This document shows positions 36,292 through 46,318 of a DNA stretch of 64,000 nucleotides, piece after piece. The notes below the pieces were generated by a model. That model saw nothing but the letters and a program-made list of their open reading frames with translations, did no database searches and was not told where the DNA came from. The position numbers were made by a program, and so were the translations under genes. The first letter of the stretch is position 1. Each line of letters starts with the position of its first letter. Source of the stretch: Burkholderia cepacia. GTDB lineage: Bacteria > Pseudomonadota > Gammaproteobacteria > Burkholderiales > Burkholderiaceae. Location of the stretch: the NCBI RefSeq assembly GCF_029962485.1, contig NZ_CP073637.1:1488001-1552000 (forward strand), written 5' to 3'.

Positions 36292-37038
36292 ATGAGCAAG
36301 CTGGCAGGCAAGGTCGCGATCGTCACGGGCGCCTCGAAGGGCATCGGCGCGGCCATCGCGAAGGCACTGGCCGTCGAAGGCGCGGCGGTCGTCGTCAACT
36401 ACGCGAGCAGCAAGGCAGGCGCCGACGCGGTCGTGAGCGCGATCGTCGAAGCCGGCGGCCGTGCGGTCGCGGTCGGCGGCGACGTGTCGAAGGCAGCCGA
36501 CGCGCAGCGCATCGTCGATACGGCGATCGACACGTACGGCCGTCTCGACGTGCTCGTCAACAATTCCGGCGTGTACGAATTCGGGGCGATCGAAGCGATC
36601 ACCGAGGAGCACTATCGCCGGCAGTTCGACACGAACGTGTTCGGCGTGCTGCTGATGACGCAGGCAGCCGTCAAGCATCTCGGCGAAGGCGCGAGCATCG
36701 TCAACATCAGCTCGGTGGTGACCAGCATCACGCCGCCGGCCAGCGCCGTGTACAGCGGCACGAAGGGTGCGGTCGACGCGATCACCGGTGTGCTCGCGCT
36801 CGAACTCGGCCCGCGCAAGATCCGCGTGAACGCGATCAACCCCGGCATGATCGTGACCGAAGGCACGCACAGCGCGGGCATCATCGGTTCGGATCTCGAC
36901 AAGCAAGTGCGCAGCGAGACGCCGCTCGGCCGCCTCGGCGAGCCGGACGACATCGCGTCGGTGGCCGTGTTCCTCGCGTCGGACGATGCCCGCTGGATGA
37001 CCGGCGAGCACCTCGTCGTGAGCGGCGGGTTGAACTGA
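36292..37038 (+). CDS. SDR family oxidoreductase (3-oxoacyl-ACP reductase-like)
   Basis: 248-residue classical short-chain dehydrogenase. TGASKGIG (cofactor glycine motif, residues ~12-19), NNSGVYEFG, catalytic Ser in NISSVV, and YSGTK with Tyr/Lys; NPGMIVTEGTH follows. The Ser/Lys after the first Gly favours NADP(H). Ends before a hairpin shared with the convergent GlcG-like gene. Substrate unknown; proximity to iol genes may be incidental. Confidence 0.9.
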   Translation: MSKLAGKVAIVTGASKGIGAAIAKALAVEGAAVVVNYASSKAGADAVVSAIVEAGGRAVAVGGDVSKAADAQRIVDTAIDTYGRLDVLVNNSGVYEFGAIEAITEEHYRRQFDTNVFGVLLMTQAAVKHLGEGASIVNISSVVTSITPPASAVYSGTKGAVDAITGVLALELGPRKIRVNAINPGMIVTEGTHSAGIIGSDLDKQVRSETPLGRLGEPDDIASVAVFLASDDARWMTGEHLVVSGGLN

Positions 37039-37052
37039 TCCTGCGGGACTGA

Positions 37053-37078
37053 GCGATCGGCGCGCGTGCGCCGATCGC
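37053..37078. terminator. Bidirectional terminator hairpin
   Basis: GCGATCGGCGC, loop GCGT, GCGCCGATCGC: 11-bp perfect stem between the SDR gene (+) and the GlcG/HbpS-like gene (-), four bases before the latter's stop. Confidence 0.65.
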
Positions 37079-37082
37079 GTCG

Positions 37083-37577
37083 TTACGCGAGCATCGCCAG
37101 CGCGTTCGCGCCGACGTGCCATTGCAGGCACTCGACGACGAGCGCGTGATTGTCTTCGGAATCGAGCCCCGCGATCGTCATCGCGCCGACGATGCCGGCC
37201 CCGGCAATCCGCAACGGCACGCCGCCGCCGTCGAGCGCATAGTCGTCGGCGGACAATCCCTGCGACTGCAGCGACCAGCCGGCGCGGCGAAAGCGCGCGC
37301 CGACCGCGAGCGAACTCAGGCCGAAACGCAACACGGTGTTCTGCCGGCGGCGGATCGCGTCGCTGTCGTTTGCGCCGCTGCCGTCGAGCGCACAGTAGAA
37401 CAACGGCGCTTGCTCGCCGACGATACTCACCGCGATCGGCAGCCCGCGCCGTGACGCGAGGTTGACCGCGATTTCCCCCATCCGCCGGGCGACGGCCGCA
37501 TTGAAACGCGGCAGCGCCGGATTCGACGCGTCGTCGTCGAAGGCGTGGGGTTCGAGGCGAAAGTGGGTCGTCACCAT
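37083..37577 (-). CDS. GlcG/HbpS family (haem-degrading domain, UPF0303-like) protein
   Basis: 164 residues. ARRMGEIAVNLASRRGLPIAVSIV and LRIAGAGIVGAMTIAGLDSEDNHALVVE fit the HbpS/GlcG/UPF0303 fold, some members of which bind or degrade haem and others are of unknown role. It lies 100 bases downstream of iolB on the same strand and may be the tail of the iol operon; no biochemical link is evident. Confidence 0.8.
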   Translation of the reverse strand: MVTTHFRLEPHAFDDDASNPALPRFNAAVARRMGEIAVNLASRRGLPIAVSIVGEQAPLFYCALDGSGANDSDAIRRRQNTVLRFGLSSLAVGARFRRAGWSLQSQGLSADDYALDGGGVPLRIAGAGIVGAMTIAGLDSEDNHALVVECLQWHVGANALAMLA

Positions 37578-37677
37578 GGCGGCTCCGTGGCGTCGCCGGC
37601 TCAGTGTGCGCGTGCCGGTCGTCGCGTCGTCACGGGCCGCGCGCGGGCCCGTCTTCCGTTCAATGCTTCAGCGTTCT

Positions 37678-38496
37678 TCAGCTTTTCGGCGCCGCATCGA
37701 TCATCCACTCGTGCGCGGGATCGTTCTTGAACGCCCATGCGCGGCTCGGCCCGGCCATCACGTTCAGGTAGTACAGGTTGTAGCCGTGCGGTGCGACGAC
37801 CGGGTGATAGCCGCGCGGCACCATTACGACGTCGTGGTTCTCGACCGCGCACGCTTCGTCGAGGCTGCGGTCGTCCGTGTACACGCGCTGGAATGCGAAG
37901 CCCTGCGGCGGATCGATCCGGTGATAGTAGGTTTCCTCGAGCGACGTCTCGTCGGGCGCCGCGTCGCGATCGTGCTTGTGTGGCGGATAGCTGCTCGAGT
38001 GGCTCGCCGGCGTGACGACTTCGACGACGAGGAGGCGCTCGGCCGCCGGGTTGTCGCCCATCAGGATGTCGCACACGTAGCGCGTGTTGGTGCCTTGCCC
38101 GCGCACCGAACGGCGCATCCGTTCGCCGTCGAGACGCCGCACGGGCTTGTCGCCGCTCGCGTACGGCGCGGTGCACAGTGCGATTTCCGCATCGCGCGTC
38201 GCGACCAGCGTGACGGTCTTGCCGCCCGGCACGTACAGCGCGTCCGGCGACATTTCCTCGAACACGCTGTCGCGCTTGCCGAGCGCGTCGTAGGTTTCGC
38301 CATCGACTTCGGCACGCACGGTGCCCGTCAGCACGACCACGCACAGCTCGCGCACGCCGGTGTCGAGCATTTCGGTATCGCCGGCCTTCAGGCGCAGCGC
38401 GCGAAAGCCGACATGCTTCCAGCCGGCCGATTCCGGCGTGACGTTGCAGATTTCGCGCTCAGGCGACGCTTTGACCAGCAGGGGAGAAATCGTCAT
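37678..38496 (-). CDS. iolB: 5-deoxy-glucuronate isomerase
   Basis: 272-residue bicupin converting 5-deoxy-D-glucuronate to 2-deoxy-5-keto-D-gluconate in inositol catabolism. SSYPPHKHDRD (metal-binding His), ETYYHRIDPPQGFAFQRVY and VPRGYHPVVAPHGYNLYYLNVMAG are IolB signatures. 36 bases downstream of iolE in the iolC-D-E-B order. Confidence 0.95.
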   Translation of the reverse strand: MTISPLLVKASPEREICNVTPESAGWKHVGFRALRLKAGDTEMLDTGVRELCVVVLTGTVRAEVDGETYDALGKRDSVFEEMSPDALYVPGGKTVTLVATRDAEIALCTAPYASGDKPVRRLDGERMRRSVRGQGTNTRYVCDILMGDNPAAERLLVVEVVTPASHSSSYPPHKHDRDAAPDETSLEETYYHRIDPPQGFAFQRVYTDDRSLDEACAVENHDVVMVPRGYHPVVAPHGYNLYYLNVMAGPSRAWAFKNDPAHEWMIDAAPKS

Positions 38497-38532
38497 GGGG
38501 TGGGGCTCCGCAATAGGGTAGGGCTCAAGCGC

Positions 38533-39462
38533 TCACGCACTCAACCGGTCGACGATCGCGCGCAGCGATTCGTAGCCCTTCTTCGCATAGGCATAGCTCG
38601 GCGCGACGGCCGGATCCTGCTCGGCCTCGACGACGAGCCAGCCTTCGTAGCCGGCGTCCTTCAGCGTGCGCAGCGTCGCGTCGTAATCGAGCGCGCCGTC
38701 GCCCGGCACCGTGAACGTGCCGTTGATCACGCCGTTCAGGAAGCTCCAGCCGCCGTTGCGCGCCTGTGTGACGACCTGCGGCCGCACGTCCTTGCAGTGC
38801 ACGTGCGCGACGCGCGACACGTGCTTCTTCAGCAGCGTCACCGGATCGGCCGCGCCGCCGAAATACGCATGGCCCGTGTCGAACAGCAGGAACACCTTCG
38901 CCGGATCGGTCAGCGCCATCAGGCGGTCGACGTCGTCGGGCGACTCGACGTACGCGCCCATGTGGTGATGGTAGGCGAGCTTGATCCCGTAGGTCGCGAG
39001 CAGGTGCGCACCGAACGCGTCGAGGCGCGCCGCGTAGCGCTGCCAGGCGTTGTTGTCGACGAAGCGCGGCCGTTTCGCGACCGGTGTGTCGATGCTGCCC
39101 TGGATCGTGCCCGCGCATTCGCCGTAGACCACGACCTTCACGTCGTTGAACTGCAGCTTCGTCATGTGCGCGCGGCAGCGCTCGATTTCCGCGGCGACCG
39201 CATCGGCGTCGCTCATGCCGGGCGCGACTTCCGCGAGGAAGCCCGAATACCAGCCGGACACGCACACGAGACCGAATTCGGCGAGCTTCGCCTTCAACTC
39301 GGGGCCCGTCTTCGGAAACTTGTTGCCGAGCTCGAAGCCCGCGTAGCCGATTTCGGCGCCTTCCTTCAGTGCCGTTTCGAGCGGCGTCTCGCCGCCGAGC
39401 GACGGCAGGTCGTCGTTCATCCACGACAGGGGATTGATGCCGATGCGGACGTTCCAGCTCAT
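38533..39462 (-). CDS. iolE: 2-keto-myo-inositol (inosose) dehydratase
   Basis: 309-residue TIM-barrel lyase producing 3D-trihydroxycyclohexane-1,2-dione from scyllo-inosose. GINPLSWMNDDLPSLGGETPLE, LAYHHHMGAYVE, LFDTGHAYFGG and VAHVHCKDVRP supply the metal-site His, Asp and Glu of the AP endonuclease 2-like family. Gap of 62 bases after iolD. Confidence 0.95.
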   Translation of the reverse strand: MSWNVRIGINPLSWMNDDLPSLGGETPLETALKEGAEIGYAGFELGNKFPKTGPELKAKLAEFGLVCVSGWYSGFLAEVAPGMSDADAVAAEIERCRAHMTKLQFNDVKVVVYGECAGTIQGSIDTPVAKRPRFVDNNAWQRYAARLDAFGAHLLATYGIKLAYHHHMGAYVESPDDVDRLMALTDPAKVFLLFDTGHAYFGGAADPVTLLKKHVSRVAHVHCKDVRPQVVTQARNGGWSFLNGVINGTFTVPGDGALDYDATLRTLKDAGYEGWLVVEAEQDPAVAPSYAYAKKGYESLRAIVDRLSA

Positions 39463-39524
39463 GACGTGCTTCCTTGGTTCGGATGTGTTTTTGCGCGGGG
39501 CGGGTTCGTGGGCAGCGTGCGCCA

Positions 39525-41408
39525 TCAGCGCCGCTGCCGGGTTTTCGCGTCGAGATACGCGCGGTGCGCGCCGTCGACGCCGGTGCGTTCGGATACCTGC
39601 GGCACCGCGACCTCCCACCACGCGCCGCCGTCGTCGGTCGTGCGCTGGTGCGTGGTGTCGATCACGAGCACCTGGCTCGTCTTCGCCGCACGGGCGCGCG
39701 TCATTTCGCGGCGCAGTTCGGCGATGTCGCGTACGTGCACGGCTTCGGCGCCCATCGCGCGCGCATGCATCGCGAAGTCGATCGTCGAGCGTTCCCCGCA
39801 TTCGGGCACGCAATCGTCGAGCATGTTGTTGAAGCTTGCGCCGCCGCAGTTCAGCTGCAGCCGCTCGATGCAGCCGTAGCCGCGGTTGTCGAGGATCACG
39901 ACGATGATCTTGCGGCCGAGCATCACGGAGGTGGCGAGCTCCGCGTTGAGCATCATGTACGAGCCGTCGCCGACGATCACGATCACTTCGCGTTCGGGGC
40001 GTGCGAGCTTCGCGCCGAGGCCGCCCGCCACTTCATAGCCCATGCACGAGTACGCATAGTCCATGTGATAGTTGCCCGGCACGCCGCTGCGCCACAGCTT
40101 GTGCAGTTCGGCCGGCAGCGTGCCGGCCGCGCAGACGACGAGGTCGTCGCGCGCGCTGTCGCGTCCCGCGTCGGCTGCGGAGTCGCGCACCGCGCCGATC
40201 ACTTCCGCGTCGTACGGCAGCGTATCCTTCGGGATGCGCGTCGTCAGTTCGGTCACGCGTGCGTTCCACGCGGCGGCCTGGTCGCGGTTCGCTGCCGTCC
40301 AGGCGGGGTCGGCTTGCCAGCCGGCCAGTGCGGCCGACAACTGGCCGAGGCCGGTACGTGCGTCGGCGATCAATTGCCGCCCGCGTTTCTTGCCGGCGTC
40401 GAACGGCTGCACGTTCAGGCTCAACAGCGTCGCGTTGCCGAACAGCGCATGCGAGCCGGTCGTGAAATCCTGCAGCCGCGTGCCGACCGCGAATACGACA
40501 TCGGCCTGCGCGGCCGCGCGGTTCGCGGCGGGCGAGCCCGTCACGCCGATCGATCCGAGGTTCAGCGGGTGATCCCACGCGAGGCTGCCCTTGCCGGCCT
40601 GCGATTCGGCGACCGGCACGCCATGCGCGTCGGCGAACGCGCGCAGCGCGTCCCACGCCTGGCTGTACAGCACGCCGCCGCCGGCGACGATCAGCGGCTT
40701 CTTCGCGGCCTTCAGCACGTCGAGTGCGTCGGCGAGTTCGAGCGCGTCGGCCGGCGGCCGGCGCATCCGGATCACCGGCGGCGCGAAGAAATCCTCGGGC
40801 CAGTCGTACGCGAAAGTCTGCACGTCCTGCGGTAGCGCGAGACACACGGGGCCGCACTGCGCGGGGTCGGTCATCACCTGGATCGCGCGCGGCAGTGCGA
40901 CGAGCAGTTGCTCGGGCGACGTGATGCGGTCGAAGTAGCGCGTCACGGGGCGGAAGCAGTCGTTCGCGCTGACGTCGCCCTGTTCGAAATCCTCGACCTG
41001 CTGCAGCACGGGGTCGGGCAGCCGCGACACGAACACGTCGCCGGGCAGCAGCAGCAGCGGCAGCCGGCCGACGTGCGCAAGCGCGGCCGACGTCAGCATG
41101 TTGGTCGCGCCGGGGCCGATGCTCGACGTCGCGGCCATCATCCGCTGGCGGAAATTCGCTTTCGCGAACGCGACGGCCGCATTCGCCATCCCTTGCTCGT
41201 TGTGCGCGCGGAACGTCGGCAGCCGGTTCTTCTCGGCATGCAGCGCTTCGCCGAGCCCGGCCACGTTGCCGTGGCCGAAGATCGCGAACACGCCGCCGCA
41301 GTACGGCAGGATTTCGGTGCGGCCGTCGGGCTGGACGACTTCGGCGCGCAGGGCGGCCAGGTAGCGCACGAGTGCCTGGCTGACGGTCAGTCTCACGGTG
41401 GTGGTCAT
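39525..41408 (-). CDS. iolD: 3D-(3,5/4)-trihydroxycyclohexane-1,2-dione hydrolase
   Basis: 627-residue thiamine-diphosphate enzyme that opens the inositol-derived ring. N-terminal PYR domain with the catalytic Glu in RAHNEQGMANAAVAFAKA, a central domain, and C-terminal PP domain GDGSYMMLNAELATSVMLGRKIIVVILDN with the ThDP/Mg motif GDG-x-N. Start MTTTVRL at 41408; 46 bases after iolC. Confidence 0.95.
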   Translation of the reverse strand: MTTTVRLTVSQALVRYLAALRAEVVQPDGRTEILPYCGGVFAIFGHGNVAGLGEALHAEKNRLPTFRAHNEQGMANAAVAFAKANFRQRMMAATSSIGPGATNMLTSAALAHVGRLPLLLLPGDVFVSRLPDPVLQQVEDFEQGDVSANDCFRPVTRYFDRITSPEQLLVALPRAIQVMTDPAQCGPVCLALPQDVQTFAYDWPEDFFAPPVIRMRRPPADALELADALDVLKAAKKPLIVAGGGVLYSQAWDALRAFADAHGVPVAESQAGKGSLAWDHPLNLGSIGVTGSPAANRAAAQADVVFAVGTRLQDFTTGSHALFGNATLLSLNVQPFDAGKKRGRQLIADARTGLGQLSAALAGWQADPAWTAANRDQAAAWNARVTELTTRIPKDTLPYDAEVIGAVRDSAADAGRDSARDDLVVCAAGTLPAELHKLWRSGVPGNYHMDYAYSCMGYEVAGGLGAKLARPEREVIVIVGDGSYMMLNAELATSVMLGRKIIVVILDNRGYGCIERLQLNCGGASFNNMLDDCVPECGERSTIDFAMHARAMGAEAVHVRDIAELRREMTRARAAKTSQVLVIDTTHQRTTDDGGAWWEVAVPQVSERTGVDGAHRAYLDAKTRQRR

Positions 41409-41454
41409 CGTCGGTCGATAGAGAGGAGTCGGGTGGTCGTCACGGGCACATGCA

Positions 41455-43413
41455 TCAGGCTGCTGCGGCGGCGCGCGCGGCGGCACGGCGCCCGAGCCAC
41501 GCGTCGACCAGTTGCGTGAAGTTGCCGGCGACTTCGTCGATCAGCGCCTGGTCGTCGATGCGGCCGGCGAACCAGTTCAGCGATGCATCGGCCCACAGCG
41601 TGCGCCCGACCATGAAGCCCTTGACGATCGGGTTGGTCGCCGAGCGGAAGCTGTCGACGAGGTATTGCAACGGCTGGTTCAGGCCGAGGATCACCGCTCC
41701 GCGGCAGTGCGGGTCGCGCTCGGCGATCAGCGCGGCGAGCCGCGTCCAGCCGTCCGCGCTCAGCGGCGTGAGCTTCCACCATTCGGGCTTCACGCCGAGG
41801 TTGTAGAAGCGCGCGACCGTGCGCAGCACCGCGTCGTCCTCGGTGCCGGCCGGCGTGACCGCGCGCGGCGGAATCATTTCGAGCAGCAGCTCGTTGCCGC
41901 TGGCCCGCGTGGCTTCCCACAGTTCCAGCACGCGCTGCTCCTGCTCGACGCGCAGGTCGACGTCGTCGTCGGGATGGTAGTGGACGAGGCATTTCACGAC
42001 CTGTTCGGTCGGCCAGTGCGTGAGCGACGAGCCGACCGAGCGCGTCTCGTCGAAACGCAGCGGCCGCGAGCCCGGCAGCTCGACCGGGCGGCCGACCCAC
42101 CAGCCGCGTCCAGTGGCCGACGCGAGTGCGTCGCTGCCGTAGGCGCCGCCGTCGATCAGCACGCCGACGTGGCCTTCGATATGACGATCGCGTTCGACCT
42201 GTTCGACCGCGCGCACGAGCAGGCGCTTCAGCGTCTTGATCCGCGCTTCGTCCGCGCCGGCCTGCACCGCGAGCTCGTAGAACTGGCTGCGGTGGTCGAA
42301 CGCCATCACGCACAGGTCGTCCCAGTCGCGGCGCGGCACCGTCACGCGATGCAGGTGCGCGAGCGTGCGGTCGGCGTCGACCACCGGATTGCGGCTGCCG
42401 TCGAACCAGTGCGCGAGTTCGGCCGGCGTCGGCATCGCGGCCGAGCACGCGTGGCGCGACACGACGATCGCGCCGCACGCGTTCGCGATGCGCGTCGCTT
42501 CGGCCCAGTCGCTCCCGCGCAGTAGCTCCGACAGTAGGCCCGACAGGAATGCGTCGCCCGCGCCGAGCACGTTGAGCACCTCGACGCGTTCGCCGAGGAA
42601 GGTCGGCGCGGCATCGATGCTGGCCGGAATGTCGCCTTCGATCACGCAGCAGCCGAGCGCGCCGCGTTTGACGACCAGCGTTGCGTTCGTGATCTTGCGT
42701 ACCGCCTGCAACGATCCGATCAGGTCGTGCGGCACGCCGCCCGCGATCAGGAATTCCTCTTCGGTGCCGACCAGCAGGTCGAATTCACCGAGCACCTGCT
42801 GCAGCTGCCGCGTTACCTGCGCGTCCGGCACGTAGCGGTTCTCGCCCGCGCCGCGCGCGGTCAGCCCCCACAGCACGGGCCGGTAGTCGATGTCGAGGAT
42901 CCGCACGACGCCGTGGCGGCGCGCATAGCCGAGCGCGGTCAGCGACGCCTCGCGTGTGCCCGGTGTCGAAAGATGCGTGCCGGTGATCGCGAGCGCCCGG
43001 CAGCCGGCGATGAAGTCCTCGCGGATCTCGTCGGCGCGCACGGCCATGTCCGCGCAGTTCTCGCGCACGAACAGCAGCGGGAACGTGTCGCGATCCTTCA
43101 GCCCGAGCAGCACCAGCGCGGTGAGGCGCTCGCTGTCGGTCTGCAACTGGCTCGTGTCGCAGCCTTCGCGCTCGAGCGTCTCGCGCAGGAAGCGGCCCAT
43201 CTGCTCGTCGCCGACGCGCGAAACCATCGCGGTCTTCAGCCCGAGCCGCGCGACGCCGAACGCGACGTTGCCCGACGAGCCGCCGAGATACATCTGGAAG
43301 CTGCGCGCATCTTCGAGGCGGCTGCCGTACTGCTGCGCATAGAGATCCACGGCCACGCGGCCGAGGCAGGCGAGATCGATGGGGCGGTCACTCGGAAAGT
43401 TCAGCTGGCTCAT
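41455..43413 (-). CDS. iolC: 5-dehydro-2-deoxygluconokinase fused to an aldolase-like DUF2090 domain
   Basis: 652 residues, about twice the size of Bacillus IolC. Residues ~15-335 are a PfkB sugar kinase (LGGSSGNVAFGVARLG; anion-hole VLGAGDAFLSGLLSE). Residues ~350-640 are a DUF2090 TIM-barrel (CVMAFDHRSQFYELA, VLIDGGAYG, KGFMVGRTLW) believed to cleave 2-deoxy-5-keto-gluconate 6-phosphate, replacing IolJ; no separate iolJ is seen. First gene of the minus-strand iol operon. Start MSQLNF at 43413; MTRDMSQ at 43425 is possible. Confidence 0.93.
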   Translation of the reverse strand: MSQLNFPSDRPIDLACLGRVAVDLYAQQYGSRLEDARSFQMYLGGSSGNVAFGVARLGLKTAMVSRVGDEQMGRFLRETLEREGCDTSQLQTDSERLTALVLLGLKDRDTFPLLFVRENCADMAVRADEIREDFIAGCRALAITGTHLSTPGTREASLTALGYARRHGVVRILDIDYRPVLWGLTARGAGENRYVPDAQVTRQLQQVLGEFDLLVGTEEEFLIAGGVPHDLIGSLQAVRKITNATLVVKRGALGCCVIEGDIPASIDAAPTFLGERVEVLNVLGAGDAFLSGLLSELLRGSDWAEATRIANACGAIVVSRHACSAAMPTPAELAHWFDGSRNPVVDADRTLAHLHRVTVPRRDWDDLCVMAFDHRSQFYELAVQAGADEARIKTLKRLLVRAVEQVERDRHIEGHVGVLIDGGAYGSDALASATGRGWWVGRPVELPGSRPLRFDETRSVGSSLTHWPTEQVVKCLVHYHPDDDVDLRVEQEQRVLELWEATRASGNELLLEMIPPRAVTPAGTEDDAVLRTVARFYNLGVKPEWWKLTPLSADGWTRLAALIAERDPHCRGAVILGLNQPLQYLVDSFRSATNPIVKGFMVGRTLWADASLNWFAGRIDDQALIDEVAGNFTQLVDAWLGRRAAARAAAAA

Positions 43414-43543
43414 ATCACGTGTCACGCTCGCGGCCGGCGGTCGGCGTTGCCGGCAGATTAGGGGACCGATCCTTTGGGCGCACGCCGTGACGTGCGCTGC
43501 ACGACGCGAGACTGCCTGCCGCAGGGAATCGGGCTACGGACGC

Positions 43544-43601
43544 AGTCTAGACTTTTTGGAAATCCAGTTCCCTAGGTGAAATCACGTAGAAATAAATTTC
43601 C
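43544..43601. promoter_or_regulatory. Candidate IolR operators between iolC and the inositol transporter
   Basis: In the 306-base divergent region 43414-43719 an AT-rich stretch holds GGAA-ATCCAG-TTCC (43558-43571) and, exactly 30 bases on, AGAA-ATAAAT-TTCC (43588-43601). GGAA-N6-TTCC is the operator I recall for the RpiR-type IolR of S. meliloti. A 10-bp palindrome AGTCTAGACT (43544-43553) adjoins. Spacing of about three helical turns suits cooperative binding. The rest of the region shows no ORF. Confidence 0.6.
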
Positions 43602-43719
43602 AAATCGTAGAGGAAGTGATCTACAGTTTCATCCGGATGCTTCAGTCCGTATCGGACTCGGCCCGGCGGCGCGCAACGCGCCGTCTTCCGCCCCCCGGAG
43701 ATGAGGAGACAGATTGATC

Positions 43720-44646
43720 ATGAAGACCAAGCTGATGGCCGTCGCGGCCGCCGCGATCCTGGCTGCGCCGCTCGCGCATGCCGAGAAGATCGGCGTGACG
43801 ATGGCGTCGTTCGACGACACGTTCCTGACCATCCTGCGCAACAGCATCACCGACGCAGCGAAGAAGGACGGTGCGACGGTGCAGATCGAGGACGGCGGCA
43901 ACGACGTCGGCAAGCAGTTGAGCCAGGTCCAGAACATGATCGCGCAGAAGGTCGACGCGATCATCGTGAACGCGGTCGATACCGACGCGACGCCGAAGAT
44001 CACGAAGATGGTGACGGCCGCGAAGATCCCGCTCGTCTACGTGAACCGCAAGCCGGTCGATTTCGACAAGCTGCCGGCCGGCGTCGCGGTCGTCGCGTCC
44101 GACGAAAAGCAGTCGGGCACGCTGCAGGCGCGCCAGGTGTGCAAGCTGCTCGGCGGCAAGGGCGACCTCCTCGTGCTGATGGGCGAGCTGTCCAACGAAT
44201 CGGCGCGCGCCCGCACCAAGGACATCGAGGACGTGATCGCGACGAAGGACTGCTCGGGCATGAAGATCGTCGACAAGCGCGAAGGCAAGTGGAGCCGCAC
44301 GCAGGGCCAGGACATCACGATGAACTGGCTGAGCTCCGGGACGAAGTTCGACGCGATCATCTCCAACAACGACGAGATGGCGATCGGTGCGATCAACGCG
44401 CTGAAGGCCGCGCGCAAGTTGACGCCGAAAACCGTCGTCGCGGGTATCGATGCGACGCCGGACGGCCTCGCGTCGATGAAGGCCGGCGAGCTGAAGGTGT
44501 CGGTCTACCAGAACGCGGTCGGGCAGGGCGCGCAGTCGGTGGCCGCCGCGCTGAAGCTCGCGAAGAAGCAGCCGGTCGACCGCTACGTGAACGTGCCGTT
44601 CGAGCTCGTGACGCCCGAGAACATGAACCAGTACGCCAAGCACTGA
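43720..44646 (+). CDS. ibpA: Inositol ABC transporter periplasmic binding protein
   Basis: 308 residues: signal peptide to LAHA (~22), then a periplasmic-binding-protein fold of the ribose/XylF type ([67 protein letters not shown]). GAGGAG lies 11 bases before ATG 43720; a TTG at 43714 is less likely. Context between iolC and iolG implies myo-inositol as ligand, as for Caulobacter IbpA. Confidence 0.88.
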   Translation: MKTKLMAVAAAAILAAPLAHAEKIGVTMASFDDTFLTILRNSITDAAKKDGATVQIEDGGNDVGKQLSQVQNMIAQKVDAIIVNAVDTDATPKITKMVTAAKIPLVYVNRKPVDFDKLPAGVAVVASDEKQSGTLQARQVCKLLGGKGDLLVLMGELSNESARARTKDIEDVIATKDCSGMKIVDKREGKWSRTQGQDITMNWLSSGTKFDAIISNNDEMAIGAINALKAARKLTPKTVVAGIDATPDGLASMKAGELKVSVYQNAVGQGAQSVAAALKLAKKQPVDRYVNVPFELVTPENMNQYAKH

Positions 44647-44714
44647 CCGGCGGTCCGTTGAACTGCGCGGGCCCGGCATTGCCGGGTTCGCGCGCGCTTT
44701 GTCGAGGAACGTCC

Positions 44715-46292
44715 ATGTTTACAGCCAGGGTCGCGCGCCCGATGGCCGGCGGCGATGCACCGGCCGCTTCATCCGGCGGATCGTCGGCCGCGCCGGCTTC
44801 TCCCGCCGCCGACTGCGTGCTCGAGGTGCGCGGCGTCGGCAAGTCCTTTCCCGGCGTCGTCGCGCTCGACGGCGTGCAGTTCCGCGTGCGCCGCGGCACC
44901 GTTCATGCGCTGATGGGCGAGAACGGCGCCGGCAAGTCGACGCTGATGAAGATCATCGCGGGCGTCTACACGCCCGACCAGGGCGAAATCCTGATCAACG
45001 GCGAACCGGTCGTGCTGAACGGTCCGCTCGACGCGCTCGACCGCGGGATCGCGATGATCCACCAGGAACTCAACCTGATGCCGTACATGACGGTCGCGGA
45101 GAACATCTGGATCCGCCGCGAACCGAAGAACCGCTTCGGCCTGATCGATCACGCGGCGCTGCGCCGCCAGACGGCCGCGCTGTTCGAGCGGCTGTCGATC
45201 GACATCGATCCGGAAACCGACGTGCGCACGCTGACGGTCGCGAGCCGCCAGATGGTCGAGATCGCGAAGGCCGTGTCGTTCGACTCCGACGTGCTGATCA
45301 TGGACGAGCCGACCTCCGCGCTGACCGACAAGGAAGTCACGCACCTGTTCCGGATCATTCGCCAGCTGCGCGAGCAGGGCAAGGGCATCGTCTACATCAC
45401 GCACAAGATGAACGAGCTGTTCGAGATCGCCGATGAGTTCTCGGTGTTCCGCGACGGCAAGTACATCGGCACGCATGCATCGAGCGACGTCACGCGCGAC
45501 GACATCATCCGCATGATGGTCGGGCGCGAGATCACGCAGATGTTTCCGAAGGAAGAAGTGCCGATCGGCGACGTCGTGCTGTCGGTGAAGGATCTCGGCG
45601 TCGACGGTGTGTTCCGCGACGTGAGCTTCGAGTTGCGCGCCGGAGAAATCCTCGGCGTCGCGGGCCTCGTCGGCTCGGGACGCTCGAACGTCGCGGAGGC
45701 GCTGTTCGGCGTCGTGCCGGCCACGTCGGGCGAGATCCGCATCGACGGCAAGCCGGTGCGGATCGCGACGCCGGCGCAGGCGATGAAGCACGGGATGGCC
45801 TTCCTCACCGAGGATCGCAAGGACACCGGCTGCTTCCTGAATCTCGACCTGCTCGCGAACATGGAAGCGGCGGTGCTCCGCAACCGCTACGTGAAGTTCA
45901 ACTTCGTGCAGCAGGCGCAGCTGAAGCGCGACTGCGAGGAAATGAGCCGGACGCTGCGCGTGAAGTCGCCGGGGCTGCACGAGGAAATCCAGAACCTGTC
46001 GGGCGGCAACCAGCAGAAGGTGCTGATCGGCCGGTGGCTCCTCACGCAGCCGCGCATCCTGATCCTCGACGAACCGACGCGCGGCATCGACGTCGGCGCG
46101 AAGGCCGAGATTCACCGGCTCGTCAGCGCGCTGGCCGGCAAGGGCGTCGCGGTGCTGATGATCTCGTCGGAAATGCCGGAAGTGCTGGGGATGAGCGATC
46201 GCGTGATGGTGATGCACGAAGGGCGCATGACCGGCATCGTCGATCGCAAGGACGCCGACCAGGTCCGCATCATGGATCTCGCGTCGCGCTGA
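44715..46292 (+). CDS. iatA: Inositol ABC transporter, duplicated ATP-binding subunit
   Basis: 525-residue carbohydrate-type ATPase with two ABC cassettes. First: [34 protein letters not shown]. Second: GLVGSGRSN (the degenerate P-loop normal for this family), [26 protein letters not shown]. An Ala/Ser/Gly-rich stretch of ~33 residues precedes the first cassette. 68 bases after ibpA and 26 before the permease. Confidence 0.9.
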   Translation: MFTARVARPMAGGDAPAASSGGSSAAPASPAADCVLEVRGVGKSFPGVVALDGVQFRVRRGTVHALMGENGAGKSTLMKIIAGVYTPDQGEILINGEPVVLNGPLDALDRGIAMIHQELNLMPYMTVAENIWIRREPKNRFGLIDHAALRRQTAALFERLSIDIDPETDVRTLTVASRQMVEIAKAVSFDSDVLIMDEPTSALTDKEVTHLFRIIRQLREQGKGIVYITHKMNELFEIADEFSVFRDGKYIGTHASSDVTRDDIIRMMVGREITQMFPKEEVPIGDVVLSVKDLGVDGVFRDVSFELRAGEILGVAGLVGSGRSNVAEALFGVVPATSGEIRIDGKPVRIATPAQAMKHGMAFLTEDRKDTGCFLNLDLLANMEAAVLRNRYVKFNFVQQAQLKRDCEEMSRTLRVKSPGLHEEIQNLSGGNQQKVLIGRWLLTQPRILILDEPTRGIDVGAKAEIHRLVSALAGKGVAVLMISSEMPEVLGMSDRVMVMHEGRMTGIVDRKDADQVRIMDLASR

Positions 46293-46318
46293 GCCGAATC
46301 AAGATTGGAGACAAAGAA

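Noticed and set aside
45640..45690. GSGRSN P-loop in the second cassette of the inositol transporter ATPase
   Set aside because: A degenerate second P-loop is standard in the RbsA/XylG-type family.
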